From: Seison nebaliae
Lineage: Eukaryota > Rotifera > Pararotatoria > Seisonacea > Seisonidae
NCBI GenBank assembly: GCA_023231475.1
Contig: JALJEE010001547.1
Location: 1 to 61,647, forward strand
Direction: 5' to 3'
Length of the DNA: 61,647 nt
Below, piece by piece: positions 11,108-24,400 of the stretch. The position numbers were made by a program, and so were the translations under genes. Below the pieces are notes generated by a model that was given only the letters and a program-made list of their open reading frames with translations, was not told the origin of the DNA and did no database searches. The stretch's first letter is position 1. Each line of letters starts with the position of its first letter.

Positions 11108-14100
11108 TCAATCCGTCTTCACCTCCATGTTCAAATAGATCATCCAATAAATGATGTTGAATAGCACGAATGCGAAAGGAAATATGAAACGAGAAAGGAA
11201 ATCAATCATTTCGGCACTATCTTGAGCACGTTTCACCATTTCGTTTTCGTTCGTTCTCTTACTCGCATCATTGATGAGAAGTGACGAATTGAACATATCG
11301 TTATTTTGACCAGTGCCAGCTGCCATGTTTACTAAAGTTTGGGCTAATTGTTGGGTGGATAAGGAGGTACTTAATTGGTTGGATGGAATATTTTTGGTAT
11401 TGCTATTGGTGTTCGATTTCAATTGATTGTTCAGCATGTTCAAACAAATTTGTTGACGTAAACTATTTAATAGATTACCTTCCGGTTGAGCATCATTCGT
11501 TAAGGAGAGAGCTCTCATTCGCAAATCGTTGTCATCAGTTTTCTGCTCGTTCTCTTCAATGTTAGGAACGGAGTGCATGGTATTGTTCTTACGTAGAACA
11601 TCGATGTTCTGATCTTTCAACTGAAATTTTGAGGAAATGAAGTTGGAAGAATAAAAAATGAAAAACTTTATTAATTTTATTCGATTGATTTAGATCAGTC
11701 ATTGGAATCATTCCTTTCGAATTCGTTCTACAATTCCGATTGTTACCGTTCATGATATTTCGATGTCTCGTTATATTTCCCAATAACTTCTGAGAGAATT
11801 TCCCGTTCTTATGATTCTTCCACGACGAATTGGGATGCTGGTAATTCTTTTGCTTATTCTCATTACCACTATTGTTATTGTTGTTGTTGTACATGAGGTG
11901 GGTACATTCGTCTACGGGGAAAGCGTTATCGTCCATTTCAAACGAAGTGGATTCGGTCGAAGAGATCGACCGTCGAGATTCATTGATTGACATTTGTCTA
12001 TCACGTTGTCGTTGACGTTTATTGTTGTAGTGTTGATGGAGATGTAGAAGTTGATTGTGAGCATATTGTTGATTGGGATAATTGTATGACACATCACCAT
12101 GATTACAATAACATTGTGTTTCAGGTTTGGGATGGGTACATGATACCATATGATTTCCATCACAGTGACAACAATGTGTCTGTTCACACAATGCACAATG
12201 ATGATGACGATAACCGGTACGTCGATGTGGTTGAGACCGCTGACGACTTCCATACATCATTTGTGACGAGTTGTCGTTATATCTCGGTTGCGAATGATGG
12301 TGATGATGATGGTAACGTGGTAAATGTTGTTGTTGTTGTTGTTGTTGTTGACCGTAATTACATTTGAATAGTTTCTGATGAATATGATCGATATTGGAGC
12401 ATTTTATTTGATGGTTGCATTGTTGTTGTTGTTGTTGTTTGGGTTGAATATTATTTTCGTTGTTATTGAATTCAGTTAATGAGCAAAGTGAAGAATGACG
12501 ATTCTCCAAATTCAGATTATTACACTTACCACATTGACTCTTCTCATTGTTCTCATTATTCTTATTCTCATTCGACGATTGTTGATCTTGTTGATTCGCT
12601 TGATCTTGTTGTTGTTGTTGCAATAATGGAGATAACAGTGAATTGAGTAGCCGTTCATTCTTTTTCATTTCTCTGCAACGACTAAGACTACTCGTTTTGC
12701 TATTGGGCTTCTGTCGATCAGGAGTAAAATTTCCATTTTCCAGATCTTTTTCATTCCGTTTCAGATGTACATTCATATCATTCGTTATCATATTATTACT
12801 GTTCGAACTTCCGGTAGTAGACGAGATGATTGGATTGGCAAAAGTTCCTTCTAATCCGTCATTCGGTTTACGAATAAGAAATAATTCGTTCTTTATCTCT
12901 TCACAAGCCGATTTCGATTTACCGAAACTATCATACAATTTCTGTCCATTCTCTTCGAAACCATACAACGGATGATGATGTGATATACCGTCCGCTGATG
13001 ATTTCTTGAATAACATGTCCTCCTAAAACAAATGATGAAATTGAGAAATTGAAAGCATGTTCCCAACATTATCCATCGTGGCCGTACAGTTCATAAGAAC
13101 GGGAACATTTTCGTCATTCGAATTACCGTCCACAATGGTCGAATGTTTCCCAACCCGATTCTTTCTCCGACGTTTTTGCAATTTCTACAAGCGAACTTAC
13201 AATCATGTATATGATAAATACGAACTTTTCTTGCTTTTCTTGCCGTTTCTACTTGTTTTCTCGCCATCACATTCACAAAAGCATATTCGAGTAACGCAGC
13301 AAATACGAAAACTAAACACGTAGACATCCAGACGTCGATGGCTTTCACGTAAGAGACTCGTGGTAATTGTGTACGAATACCTGAAAGAGAAGAAAATGGA
13401 AGATGGATGAGGAAGGAATGTAATCACCTGACGATTGTGTAGTGACGGTGAGGACAGTCAGTAGACCCAGCGAAATTCGTGCGGGAACGGCACGATGATC
13501 GATCCAGAAGGAGACGAATGAGAGACATACGATCAGGATACTTGGCAGGAATACTTGAATGAGGTAAAACCCAAATAATCGTTGCATGAGAAACTCGGCT
13601 TTGATGCAGGTGAAAGCTCCTATAAAATAGATAACACCAAATCAATTGTCAGTTTATAAGCAATTTCTCTCTCTCTATCTCTCTTCCTGTTTTTCTCAAA
13701 AGAGAAAATTTGGGACAAAGAATAAATAAACTTCTTTCGAATTCATTCATATTCACTTAGCTAAATATATCCAATCGTATCTATGTCTCTCATTGTCATG
13801 AAATTTCCTTCTGGATCGGGAAGAGGGTTGTGGAGAAAAAATCATTGAAAGAGACTAATCTCTACAAACCTTCCGCCATCGTGATGATGGTTAGAACGGG
13901 TAGAATCGTGATGCCGATACGAGAGACCACACAGATGTGATCGATCCAATATGAGAGGAATGACAGAATGACAATGATCGATGTCGTGAAATATTCAACG
14001 CCATAATATGAGAAAATTCGAAAGAAGTTCAATTCAAGCATGAGACATGCATATGCTCCTAATGGGATTGGAAGAATGGATTAGACATTTAATTATTAAT

Positions 14101-17100
14101 TTATCTCATTTAATTAAATTATTTGATTTCCTCTCTTGCTAAATTCAATTTCGATATGAATTAAATATTAAAGACCAATACATTACCTGTCGAAGTTTTC
14201 TGATCGCATTGATAATAAGAAATATTCTCCAATTTGAAGTCAGGCATCTTCAACGAATTATGAGAGATGGGTCGTCCATATTTCCATCGGAACTGTAAAT
14301 CTTTCATTGTATAAGCGTCTGAACAATGACACAATGAAACGAATAGGAAAGAAGAGAAATACTAACAACTTCCTATGTTAATTCCACATGTCTGATTATC
14401 TAACGGAAATTTTTGGAGTTTCATTGGACATTCCAATTTGAGTGTAATTCTTCAACGAATAATGAAACATTTATTATGAGAATAGAAATAGAATAAAAAG
14501 AAGAATAGAATAACTAACCGTTGTGAGAAGAGAATTGTTCCATTGGAATAAACTCGAACCAATCGATTTGGTACAGTCACATCATGTTGTCTTCCTTCTT
14601 TCGAGTTTCTGAAGAAAGTGTCTGGAATCCAAACATTATTGATTTGTTCGTAATGGAGAGTGACATTCATTTCATTCTTAAACTTATTTTCATGATTGAA
14701 TGCCAAACGTGGATCGCGCCATATTTGACGAAAGTAGAGATCCAATGTGAAATCCATATTTACTTCATTGATGGAACTGATGGACATGATATGCATCGTC
14801 ATAGAGACATTGACAGGAATTTTTTGACGGAAGAATGGTCGTATTTTCCTATCATAATTTGTCGTTAAACAATATTCCATAAATTCTTCGACCGTCGAGA
14901 TATTATGTTTATCATCCGGTTGACATCGGCCATCTCTCGTCTGTATGGTATCGGAAGCAGCGGCATAAATACAATTGTTGATACAATTCAATCTTTTATT
15001 ATTTCCACGTTGATACGACCCACCAATATGGATATTTGATCGTCCATGACTCAATGAACCTTTGGGTGTGGTACGACCTTGTTGACTGACGGGAGGCATA
15101 ATGAAATTGAGAGGAGCGTCGTCTGATTGAGATTCGGTTGGTGGTCGATATTGTTCGAAAAGTCGCCATTTCTCATAAAATGAACTGAACTTCTCGAGAT
15201 CGTTGAGCAAATATTCGGAGTAATCGGATTGATTAAATTCCTGTTTATCGTTCTCATCGATCAATTCTTCGTTCACATACGACGTTGGATATTTCCTGGA
15301 GATGGTAAAAAAGAATTAGTGATTGAGGAATGAAAGCGTTATCAAAGTTAATAAGTTTTTTAAGATTTGTGGAGATTAATTTTAGAGAGATTTTCAAGAA
15401 GTTTAATGACTTTTTCACTTTAGTTCTGTATTGTATCCACTCGTGGAACAAGCGATGTAAACGGATCTTATAATTGGATGGTGAGGAAGTTGATAGTTGA
15501 AGAATTGAGTTAGAAGGTGGTTGGAATGTGCGATGAATATAGACGTTAATCTCATGCCATAAGATGACGATGGAGAAGACCTCAGCGATTCGTCGGGCGA
15601 CCATTTGAGGTGAGTCTACTTGAGCATTTTCCTCACGGATGATGATAATGGAAAAGACGATGAATATTCTGGCACCATAGAATGAGGAGGAAGAAATGAT
15701 TGTGTGAATTGAATTGAGAGCGAAGTGAAGTGGATGAAATGAAGAAGGAGAAGGCGCTCCCAATCGATATATATATATATATTGCTAATATCAGCACATA
15801 TTGAACGAGCAAAAAATGGGAAGAGGTTAATGAAAATGTAAGGGAAAGAATGGGGAGTACAGATCACTAAGTATTCCGGTCATCCATTTGAATGAGCTTG
15901 GAGCTAAATTTCGTATACGATAATATTTCTATTTGATTCGTTTTATTTACCTATCGCAAATATACCGTCATATTAATTATTAATAAGAAAGAATTGAGAG
16001 GAGGAATGATGGAAGTGAATGGTGAGATCAATGTATCGATTTGCAGAAAAGGTATGAGGGAAATCTTGTCAAACGTGAATCGTGTGCTGGATGTGAATGA
16101 GAGGAGAAGAAGGATGGACCGATTTACTCGGTACATTCAATTCAATGACGGAAATTAATTGGAAGAAATGGAAAATGAGTTTCATCTCGACACCACTCGA
16201 CTCATCATGATGAGAGTCGAAGGATAAGATAAATTGAAAGATAGTTCCATAACAATGAAAGTGAATTGATTTGAACGCGATGATTGGGGAATGGTGGAAG
16301 GGGAGCGATGGTTGAAAGAAGAAAAATAGTTTCTTTTCGTATTTGCTTTTGGATCGTTGGTTGATATAATTATTCTGGATATGGGAAGGAAGATGGTGAG
16401 AGGATAGGAGAAACAAGAGTAGATTTCGTTCACAAGAATGAAACGACAATGTTTATGAAAGAATGTGAGTGAAGGAAAGGAAATCGTAGGAAGGAACAAA
16501 AGAAGAACTATTGAATAATGGAAAGGAATTATGTCGAAGAAGCGAATAGTAGTAATAATATGAGAAGAAGAAAAAAGGAGAACACATTTAGATTAACGTA
16601 ACTGTATTAAGAAGAAGAATAAAAACTCCAAATTATTATAATAACAATTAATATGACATCATCAGTAAGCGGCTGCTCGGAAACGGAGAATAATTACGAA
16701 TTATAAATACGTTTCTCTTCGCCCATCCGACTTTTTGTGTTGAGCAGAGTTCTAATCTTTAAAGACTTACGGCTCATGTCTGTGAGAGTATTGGAAAAGA
16801 AACAAAAGTAGAATGAACCGATTTGAGACGATTGTTCTTGCATGTTTCCATGTTTCTGCTTTCAACCCAAATCTTACTGACGTATCTGACTCTGTCGAGA
16901 TTATTTTAATAATAATGTAACGAAGTCCAAGTGGGAGTGGGAAAAGCAAAGAACATTAGAGCGCTGACGAACGCGAGAACACAAAAGGAAGAGACAGAGC
17001 GATTCATTAATGTAAGACGAAGAAGATTAAATGAAATTTAAGAAAGTCAGATGAATGGATTCTCCGATTTATTAGTGACAATGATTATGACGATCGCTTT

Positions 17101-20100
17101 GTCATTTTCGATTAATCGGCATTATACTCCATCTTATCCGAATGCAATTCGCAACAATGTCTCCCCATACGGAAGTTACAAAAGTGGTTGAGGTTTCTCC
17201 TATTGCCTATGAGATTTATCGAAAAATTCTTAATGAAATATTAATGGGGGAAGGATGTAGATCTTTCTGTGCATTTCTGTGTGTATTTGTGTGTTTGTGT
17301 TTGTGAGTGTGTGTTAGTGGATGGATGGATAGATGGAATGAAAATTAAATTCAATTTTCTTTTAATAATCATTTGATGGATAAACTTACATCATTCTCAA
17401 ATGCCAACACCACTGACAACAACAACAACAACAACTTAACACACTAAATAAAGTTATTCGATATTCTCTATCAAACTGTACGGATAGTAGTGAAAGATAT
17501 GGTCGCAGATACAATAGACTTATCTTACTCATTACATCACCATCTTCATCATCATCTTATTTCATACAATAGCATAGAACACATAGACGAATCTCCACAT
17601 TGAGTTGAGGATTCTAATGGTACATATATTTACTCACATACCATTTGTGCTGGAACATGTATATCTATTTATCCATTTATTCATCTTATCTAAACTAGGA
17701 AAAATATTATGGGAAACTCCACACCACATCGGTGGAGGAATGTAAAGAAGAACGTGAAAATAAGATTTGGCAGTTAGACAAATAATATAAATATTAGTAG
17801 TTATCCCGACGTGTCTTCTCCTCCCGCTCTGCTAAGGCATTAACTGGGAAAATCATATCTGAGAATTCCTTCCTTCAATTCTTATCCATTCCTCGATCTG
17901 TTTATCCATCTAATTGTTTAGGAACGAGAACGAATCTCAATTGATTTCGACGAACGAACAGTAGTTCATCTTCCCCACAATATTTACACTCTCTTTCCAT
18001 GCAGGTAATATGCTGTCATTCCTTCTTACAAATGATGAATTCTAATTTTTTATTTCCATCCCATTCACTCCGTAATTTCTTTTGCTTCTGTCCTCCCCTT
18101 TTGTCATCAAGTCGTTTATTTTCACCCGCCTCATCATCGTCTCATATTCGACACATACATGTGCAATCATTGGATTGACGACGGCGACGAAATTCTTCCA
18201 CATTCCAACTATGCAGAAGCGATGAATAAAGAAACTGCTCATTAAACCCTCTAGATACGTAAAACGACAAATTAAAATTATCCTAACCAACTGGGTGAAG
18301 CTGGCGGGGAGATGTAGCTCGAACGAAGAACTGAGGAAAGAATTATTGCAATTTCATCCAATTCTCAATAATGATTCTTTGAAGTGAATTAATTAAATTT
18401 CTCGTACATTGAGTCCTCGTATTCGAAAGAAATTACTACGTCAAGAAAGAATTCGTCATAATTGTCCCTCCATCGTTCGCACTTCACATTTCATTAGATA
18501 ATAATAATTGTGTGCACACTTTCGAATTTACGTCTTTTTCAATTTACTTTCCTTCTTCTTTGCAAGTTGAAAATTCTCCACACTCCGTCACATACTTCAC
18601 GCACATGTGTACCTCAAGTCGCGCACCGTCTACTCGCACATCTGTTGTGTTCCTCTTCAATTATTTCTTCAACTTATTTTGATGACCGTTCCGATTAATA
18701 TTACGACGCTAACATCATCGTCGTTCAAATAGTAATTATCGGCAATAATTTGTTTATTCGTTAGAATCATTCCATTTTTAGTTCCAGCTGTTCCCTCCTC
18801 AATTACATGGTGAGAATGTGAAGATGAAGACCATCGAAATATATCTCCTTTTCACATATTGTCTTCGTTTCAACTCATGATCAGATGTCGTACATTTCTG
18901 AAAGTTTCTTCCGATTCGCTTCGAGAAGAATTCGAGATGAAACTCCTCCTGAAATGATGAATTTGTTGATTGGAAGAGAATGAAGGAAGAATGAGAGATA
19001 ATGAAGTTGGAGATGGTGATGAGTTGATGCTCCACTAAAAGATTATTTAATTTGAACGAATTAGCTCTAAACGATATGGGAAGTGCTGATGATAATAGAG
19101 TTATCGCAACTGATACATGTTGCGAGAGAAATTGATTGTGATTCTCCTTCATTTCACAATCATCGTATCATCCCCAATGATTGATGTGAACATAAGCATA
19201 ACGAATTCGCCATCTTCGACAAAAGAATAAAAATTTATATTTATTTATCGAGAATCATGACGCTGTTACTCAATCACGTACGATATTATATCGCAGTGAT
19301 AAGATTCGGAATGAAGATCGGAAGGATTTGGGGAAAAAATGAGCAGGAGGAATAGGAGTGGAGAAGAGTCGTCTAATTGGACTCAGTCTCCATTTGTTGA
19401 GAGGGCGAATTACCACTCAGATGACTATGATATTACTATCGTCTTCGGCAATGTGATTAGGAGAAAGCGGAGTAATAAAGCGACTGATTATCTTCTTCTT
19501 CGATTGGCAGTGAAAATCGAACTAAACGGAATTAGATGGAACTAGAACTTCCATAAAAGAAATGTCGTAAGGAAATTCAGTTAATTTGGTGGATGGCACA
19601 ATTTTTGGTGTTAGTTTGTGTATGTGTGTGTATATGTGTGTGTATAAGTGTGTGTATGTGTGAGTGTGTGTGTGCGTGTGGGATGGGTATTGGAGTGATG
19701 GAAAATTGGTATTAAAATAGAATTGACACTTGAAGTATTGGAAGTAGAGATCGCATGATCTTCACTATAAACATTGAAGGTAAGATATGTAGATGATATT
19801 ATGTGGTTCGTTCGTACTTCGATACGATAGCAGTCGTTGCCTCCTATATGAAGTTAATCGAATGAAGTTCAACGATATCAATTGTGGCGATCAGGAATAT
19901 TATAGTACATATAATTACATAATTATTCACTTTAAACATACATATCGACACATAAAAGGAGACAGACATACTTATTTTCAATTAACTACAGGACGGGAGA
20001 ACTTCGATAACGTTCCAATCACTTATATTCTCCCGCATACATTCAGGCGTACATGCAGATACAAGGGGACAGATAGAGAATGGAACATAAACTTCGAAAT

Positions 20101-21409
20101 TGCTTCAACCTACAAGGACATCGTCTCGGAGTACCTCAATTCTTCAGTCGTTCAATTCCATTTCTCACGAAAGAATTCTTTTACTGCCGACATTCCCACC
20201 GCCCGCTACTACCTGTTCGTATAAGAATTTCTTATGTTTACACCAAATACAATCTTACTACTTCCAAATGATGCTGCAACATTATTAGATGACGAGGTCG
20301 ATGACGGTTAATAAGGTACTAGTTTATCTGCGTTGTCAGTGTATCATTCGATGAATCGAGTGCTGCTATTACTTATTAAAAGGAATATGAAAATTAATGA
20401 TAGTAAGAGAGGAACGAAGGTTAGAATTGTCGAATAAAATTCCTATCATTTCTCCTCATTTGCGCCGATCGTTTCTCACATTTCCTGTCATGTACCAACC
20501 TACCAACAACAACGATGGAATAGAACGCTTTCGACCAAACACTCAAAATCTACTACATTCCTAATCCCATAGACAAAACATTATCACGATCGGACCAATT
20601 AAGAGTAATGGTTTGCATAACTGACGGTTGGTGAAAGTGGAGTTGTGAGAAATGATCGTCAGATAACACTTCAATCATTCTCCAATTAGTCCACTTAATG
20701 TTCGTTGTCAAAATTTCGATTTTGCATTGATGGCGCTATTCACCGCCGAATCTAATATGTAAACGAGTGGTAGGAAGTAGAAAGAATTGTATTTAGAACG
20801 GAAGTTTCGAACGAATGAAATATTCTTTCCATCGTCTCGTTAGACACTTCCTGACGAGAAAGACGTCGAGGAATATTGGTGAAGGATTTAGAGAAATTAC
20901 TCCATATTATGATCTCCACAATGTCTTCTCTGAATTAATTGACAGTTTTCCTTCACATGTATACGGGGGGAAATCTCTAATTATTCGTAGATTTATCTGA
21001 AACGATTATATTTTGATCGATAGTTGATGTTGTAATTAAGTAAATTCCTCCTACCTTTACTTCTTTCGATATTAATTATTTCTCCGCTCCAGATGGATTG
21101 TTGGAGAATTGTGAACATCAATTTCATAATATATGTAAATTAGAGAAGTTTTGTAATGAAAATGAAAGAAGAAATAATAAGAATGGAATTACTTACTAAC
21201 GATGAGGAAGATTTGGAAGATTGTTTAAATATATCGAATAATCGAGGAATTGTTTGATTATCGTTTGACGATTGATCGAATATATCATAATTTCTAGTGT
21301 TGATTCCATAATCAATATCATCCTCATGGTCACGTTCCATTCTCTCGCTCGATTCCATCATCATGAAGAACGAATGAAAAATCAACAGATAAGACACTAA
21401 TCGTTCCAT
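11108..21409 (-). CDS. Cys-loop ligand-gated chloride channel subunit (GluCl/GlyR-like) with alternative M1-M2 exons
   Basis: Exons that join in frame: 21201-21409, 14519-15295, 14367-14449, 14187-14318, then either 13870-14058 or 13428-13619, then 13253-13380, 13068-13184, 11667-13022 and 11108-11620 (1168 aa with the 13428 exon). Exon 1 gives a signal peptide ([15 protein letters not shown]). The extracellular part has WRDPRLAF, the 15-residue Cys-loop ([15 protein letters not shown]), and the second cysteine pair typical of GlyR/GluCl/HisCl receptors. M3 contains [14 protein letters not shown], and M4 is near the C-terminus ([20 protein letters not shown]). The M3-M4 cytoplasmic loop is huge, over 600 residues, with Gln, His and Asn runs, against roughly 100-200 in typical relatives. 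Ligand cannot be read from sequence. The M3-M4 exon junctions are less certain than the rest. Confidence 0.88.
13428..13619 (-). other. Alternative M1-M2 exon B (canonical anion pore)
   Basis: This 192-bp exon has phase 1-1 and GT-AG borders. It encodes a standard M1 with its proline ([19 protein letters not shown]) and an M2 with the anion-channel filter PAR followed by [17 protein letters not shown]. The following exon continues [17 protein letters not shown], the usual M2-M3 linker and M3 start. It lies 250 bp downstream of exon A. Confidence 0.88.
13870..14058 (-). other. Alternative M1-M2 exon A (divergent pore)
   Basis: This 189-bp exon enters and leaves in phase 1, exactly like exon B downstream of it, and has GT-AG borders. 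It encodes 63 residues that align with exon B through M1 and M2, sharing the extracellular Cys and the SxWIDH motif between M1 and M2. It differs at key sites. The M1 proline is missing (YFTTSII against FLPSILI). The PAR filter motif is VSR. M2 reads [17 protein letters not shown], with Gly at 2' and Pro at 7'. Leu 9' and Thr 13' are kept. The open frame and conserved landmarks argue against simple decay. Confidence 0.8.
15296..21200 (-). other. 5.9-kb first intron of the channel gene
   Basis: The intron runs between the signal-peptide exon and the extracellular-domain exon, with matching phase 2 borders (GTTAGT donor and CTCCAG acceptor). It is about 100 times longer than most introns here. 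Its plus strand is strongly purine-rich from about 15.8 to 16.6 kb. It contains GT-rich microsatellites (about 17266-17316 and 19615-19680) and an ACAAC-rich run near 17413-17435. No nested gene is supported. A 143-codon open frame at 19793-20224 (+) has no homology. Confidence 0.65.
19615..19680. repeat. GT-rich microsatellite inside the channel intron
   Basis: Imperfect (GT)n with TATG interruptions. One of two GT-rich tracts in this intron; the other is near 17266-17316. Confidence 0.8.
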
Positions 21410-24400
21410 TACACCAATTCAATCAATGCTACTATTGTCATTCTTGCTCTTGTTCTTGTTCTTGATGGTATTGATGGCGATTGTTATAACCTTGATCTAG
21501 TGGTTATATATATCCGATGGATGAGGAGAATGAAAGTTATTGAAAATTTATGTTCTTCCTCTCATGATTCTAAAAACAACAATTCATGATCTGAATGGAA
21601 AGACAATGAATAAAATTATAGACAATGAAATATGACAAGAAAAAGTTCGTCAACAAAAAGAAATAAAAGACACAATACCAATAACAACGAACACGACGAC
21701 GACGAAAATGACAATGGGGAGAAGACTTGGAATTTTGATCAGCGAATAAAATAATTTTGACAGAAGAGCAAGAAGAAGTTTGAATAGAATTCATTATAGG
21801 AGAAATGTTGTTGTTCTTGTAGCTAATGGCGATAATAACGATATCGGAGTTTGATCATTTCAAAGGAGAAGAAAGAATATTTAATGGACAAGAAAAAAAA
21901 ACTAATTTTCTTTTAATAATTTGATGATAAAACAATTTTTTTTGGGAGAGAAATAAAAGAAAAATTTTTTTGAAAATAATTTTTGACGAATGATAATGAT
22001 GATGATGATGATGATGATGAAGAAGAAGAGGAATTAGAAGAAGTTGATGATAGAAACGATGATGAGTATTGTTATGATGATGATAGTTCTCGTTAATATA
22101 ATATTATTCGTTTAATTTATTCATAGTTCCCATATCAATCATCTATTAATAGCATTTGTTGATTAATTAAATAAATAATTTTGAAGTAGATCAATAGTTG
22201 AATTTGATGCCTATGAACTGCATACTTTAATGGTACGTGAACATGGTAGAGATGTTGACGGACAGATTATGAATTTCGAGTCAATGGTTTCACGAAGAAT
22301 GAATAGATGAATAAACGAATGAATGAATGAGTGAGTGAATGAATGAATGAATGATGAAGGGCACACGAGCTGACGGTAGACAGACTTGTGATATATATGA
22401 GGAACGACGTTACATATGTGGGGATGTAAGTGCACCATCACCAAATTACATTAATGAACTCAACTACCAAAAGAATGAAAAGCGACAAATGAACTGTAAA
22501 ACGAAAGAATATGAATCGTAACAGATTTGATATTTCTCCTTTTTTTCCCTCCTGCTTCTCCTCCATTCAATCCATTTATTTGTCTTCGCATCCGTTCATT
22601 TATCTATTTATTTGCATGTATTTCCGAGAGATACAAGCACTTTCATCCATCTCTTATTGCCAGTTCTTGGTTGGCATCTCTTGTGCACAACTTGTGCTTG
22701 TTACATAATAATCATAATGATTTTATGATTCTTCATTAACCGATAGAATGACTTATGTATATAAACATCCGATTGGAGATAAGATGAAACTTAAAATGTG
22801 AAATTGGATGAATATGATATGTACGTAACTTCCATCTCCGACTGGTTCCCAATATCTGTGGAAGGAAGATTGGAAACATTACTACGAAAAGATCCGCTGC
22901 ACTAGATAATTCCTCCATATTGATGTAAACTCTGAGTGAATGAAGACGATAATAACGAGGATGAAAATATACATATATATCGAAATATTAATCTTTTATC
23001 AATAACATATCTCTTGCTAGATAAACCAGTTTAGCTAGCTAACTAGTTAATCAATCAGTCAGTCACTCAGTCACTCACTCACTCAATCAGCTATTCTCAG
23101 AGAACAGTTCTCATGTTTAAGTTCTTGTGTAAGTTGGGCGGAATGATAAAATGGTCCAACAAACTCCACTTTTTTCACTCCACTTTCTTTAACTAATCAC
23201 TTAATTTCCCATTCCGCAGACGATTGAATGGAAATCTATAGGAATTGTTCCGCATCATCGCCATTCCATTCATTTGCTCACACTCAGTCAATCCGAAGCG
23301 CATTATGATGGAATTTCTGATTTTATTTCATTAATTCCTCACTTTCTTCCCCTCCCTCCCTGCCGTCGTCGTAATTGATGATTTTTTATTATCATAATGA
23401 TGGAAATAATTTGCTTTGGTATTGTAAGGAATTTTATAATTAACAATTATTAATTTGAATATAAAAGACATCGAAAATTATTGACGTCGGAGCATGATTG
23501 TTCGACATAAAGATTCGTTCGGATGAATGAATGAGGAAGAATGAAATTATTCTTCTTTCTATTTTCCGAGAAAGTTTTTCTGATTGTTCTTTTTACCAAT
23601 TCATCTTGTCATCTAACTATCTAACTATCTAACTATCTATCCATCTATCTATCTATTTATATTTCCCATCTATCCTTCCATCCACTTCGACCTATCTGTC
23701 TCTATTTGTCTTCTGTTCTACTCTGCTCAAACGCTATAGTTAATTTATCACAAAAATATCATTCCAAAGCCAAAAGATGTGTATGCGCGCTCGTCCACAC
23801 TCCAAATACTTCCCACTCTCTTACGTAATATTCCTGATATTATAATGATCTTCACATATTCCTCTTCTCGTGATCAATTTACATTTTTACTTCAATGGAC
23901 GACTTCTCTTCATCATCGGGACACATGTGAGCTGCGTCGAACGATACATTAATAGATTAATGGTCTGTCCGTATACGCTCAAGAATACGTATACGTATCA
24001 TTCGTCTACCACCGAATATACTACTTCTCGTAACTGATAGAAGTTTATCTGAGAAATCACTTATGCACACATCGATATTGGCCATGCGGAATTGGTAGAG
24101 ATTGCGAGATATACGTTCAGATACGTCATTCCAATCATACTAATGTTTCAACCATATGGCTGGTGCGAGTGAGTGGAAATGGAATGGGAATGGGAAGTGA
24201 AATTGAATTTGGTAAACCTCTTAATTTCGACGAATAAGTCCAAATGGTGAATCATACATAAATATTTGTGCATAATCGTTTCTCATTGGGAAGAGGATTT
24301 TTTTCAGGGGGGAAGTATGGGTGATGTTTGGAGGAATCATAATGAACAGCAATCCAATTGATCAAGAACGAAAGGAAAATAAATAGAAATTTAAGTAGAA

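Noticed and set aside
11987-12367. Plus-strand 126-codon frame rich in Val and Asp
   Set aside because: It is the antisense shadow of the Gln/His-rich loop of the channel gene.
16069-16499. Overlapping minus-strand frames of 105-126 codons rich in Phe, Ser and His
   Set aside because: They result from the purine-rich plus strand (pyrimidine-rich complement) in an intron and have no homology.
18799-19152. 117-codon minus-strand frame
   Set aside because: No recognisable domain; within the long intron and probably spliced out.
19793-20224. 143-codon open frame inside the channel intron, opposite strand
   Set aside because: No homology, signal peptide or splice support, and it lies in DNA of unusual composition where long chance frames are expected.
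22314-23660. Regular short repeats that could suggest a CRISPR-like array
   Set aside because: They are tetranucleotide and octanucleotide microsatellites without unique spacers, in a eukaryotic genome.
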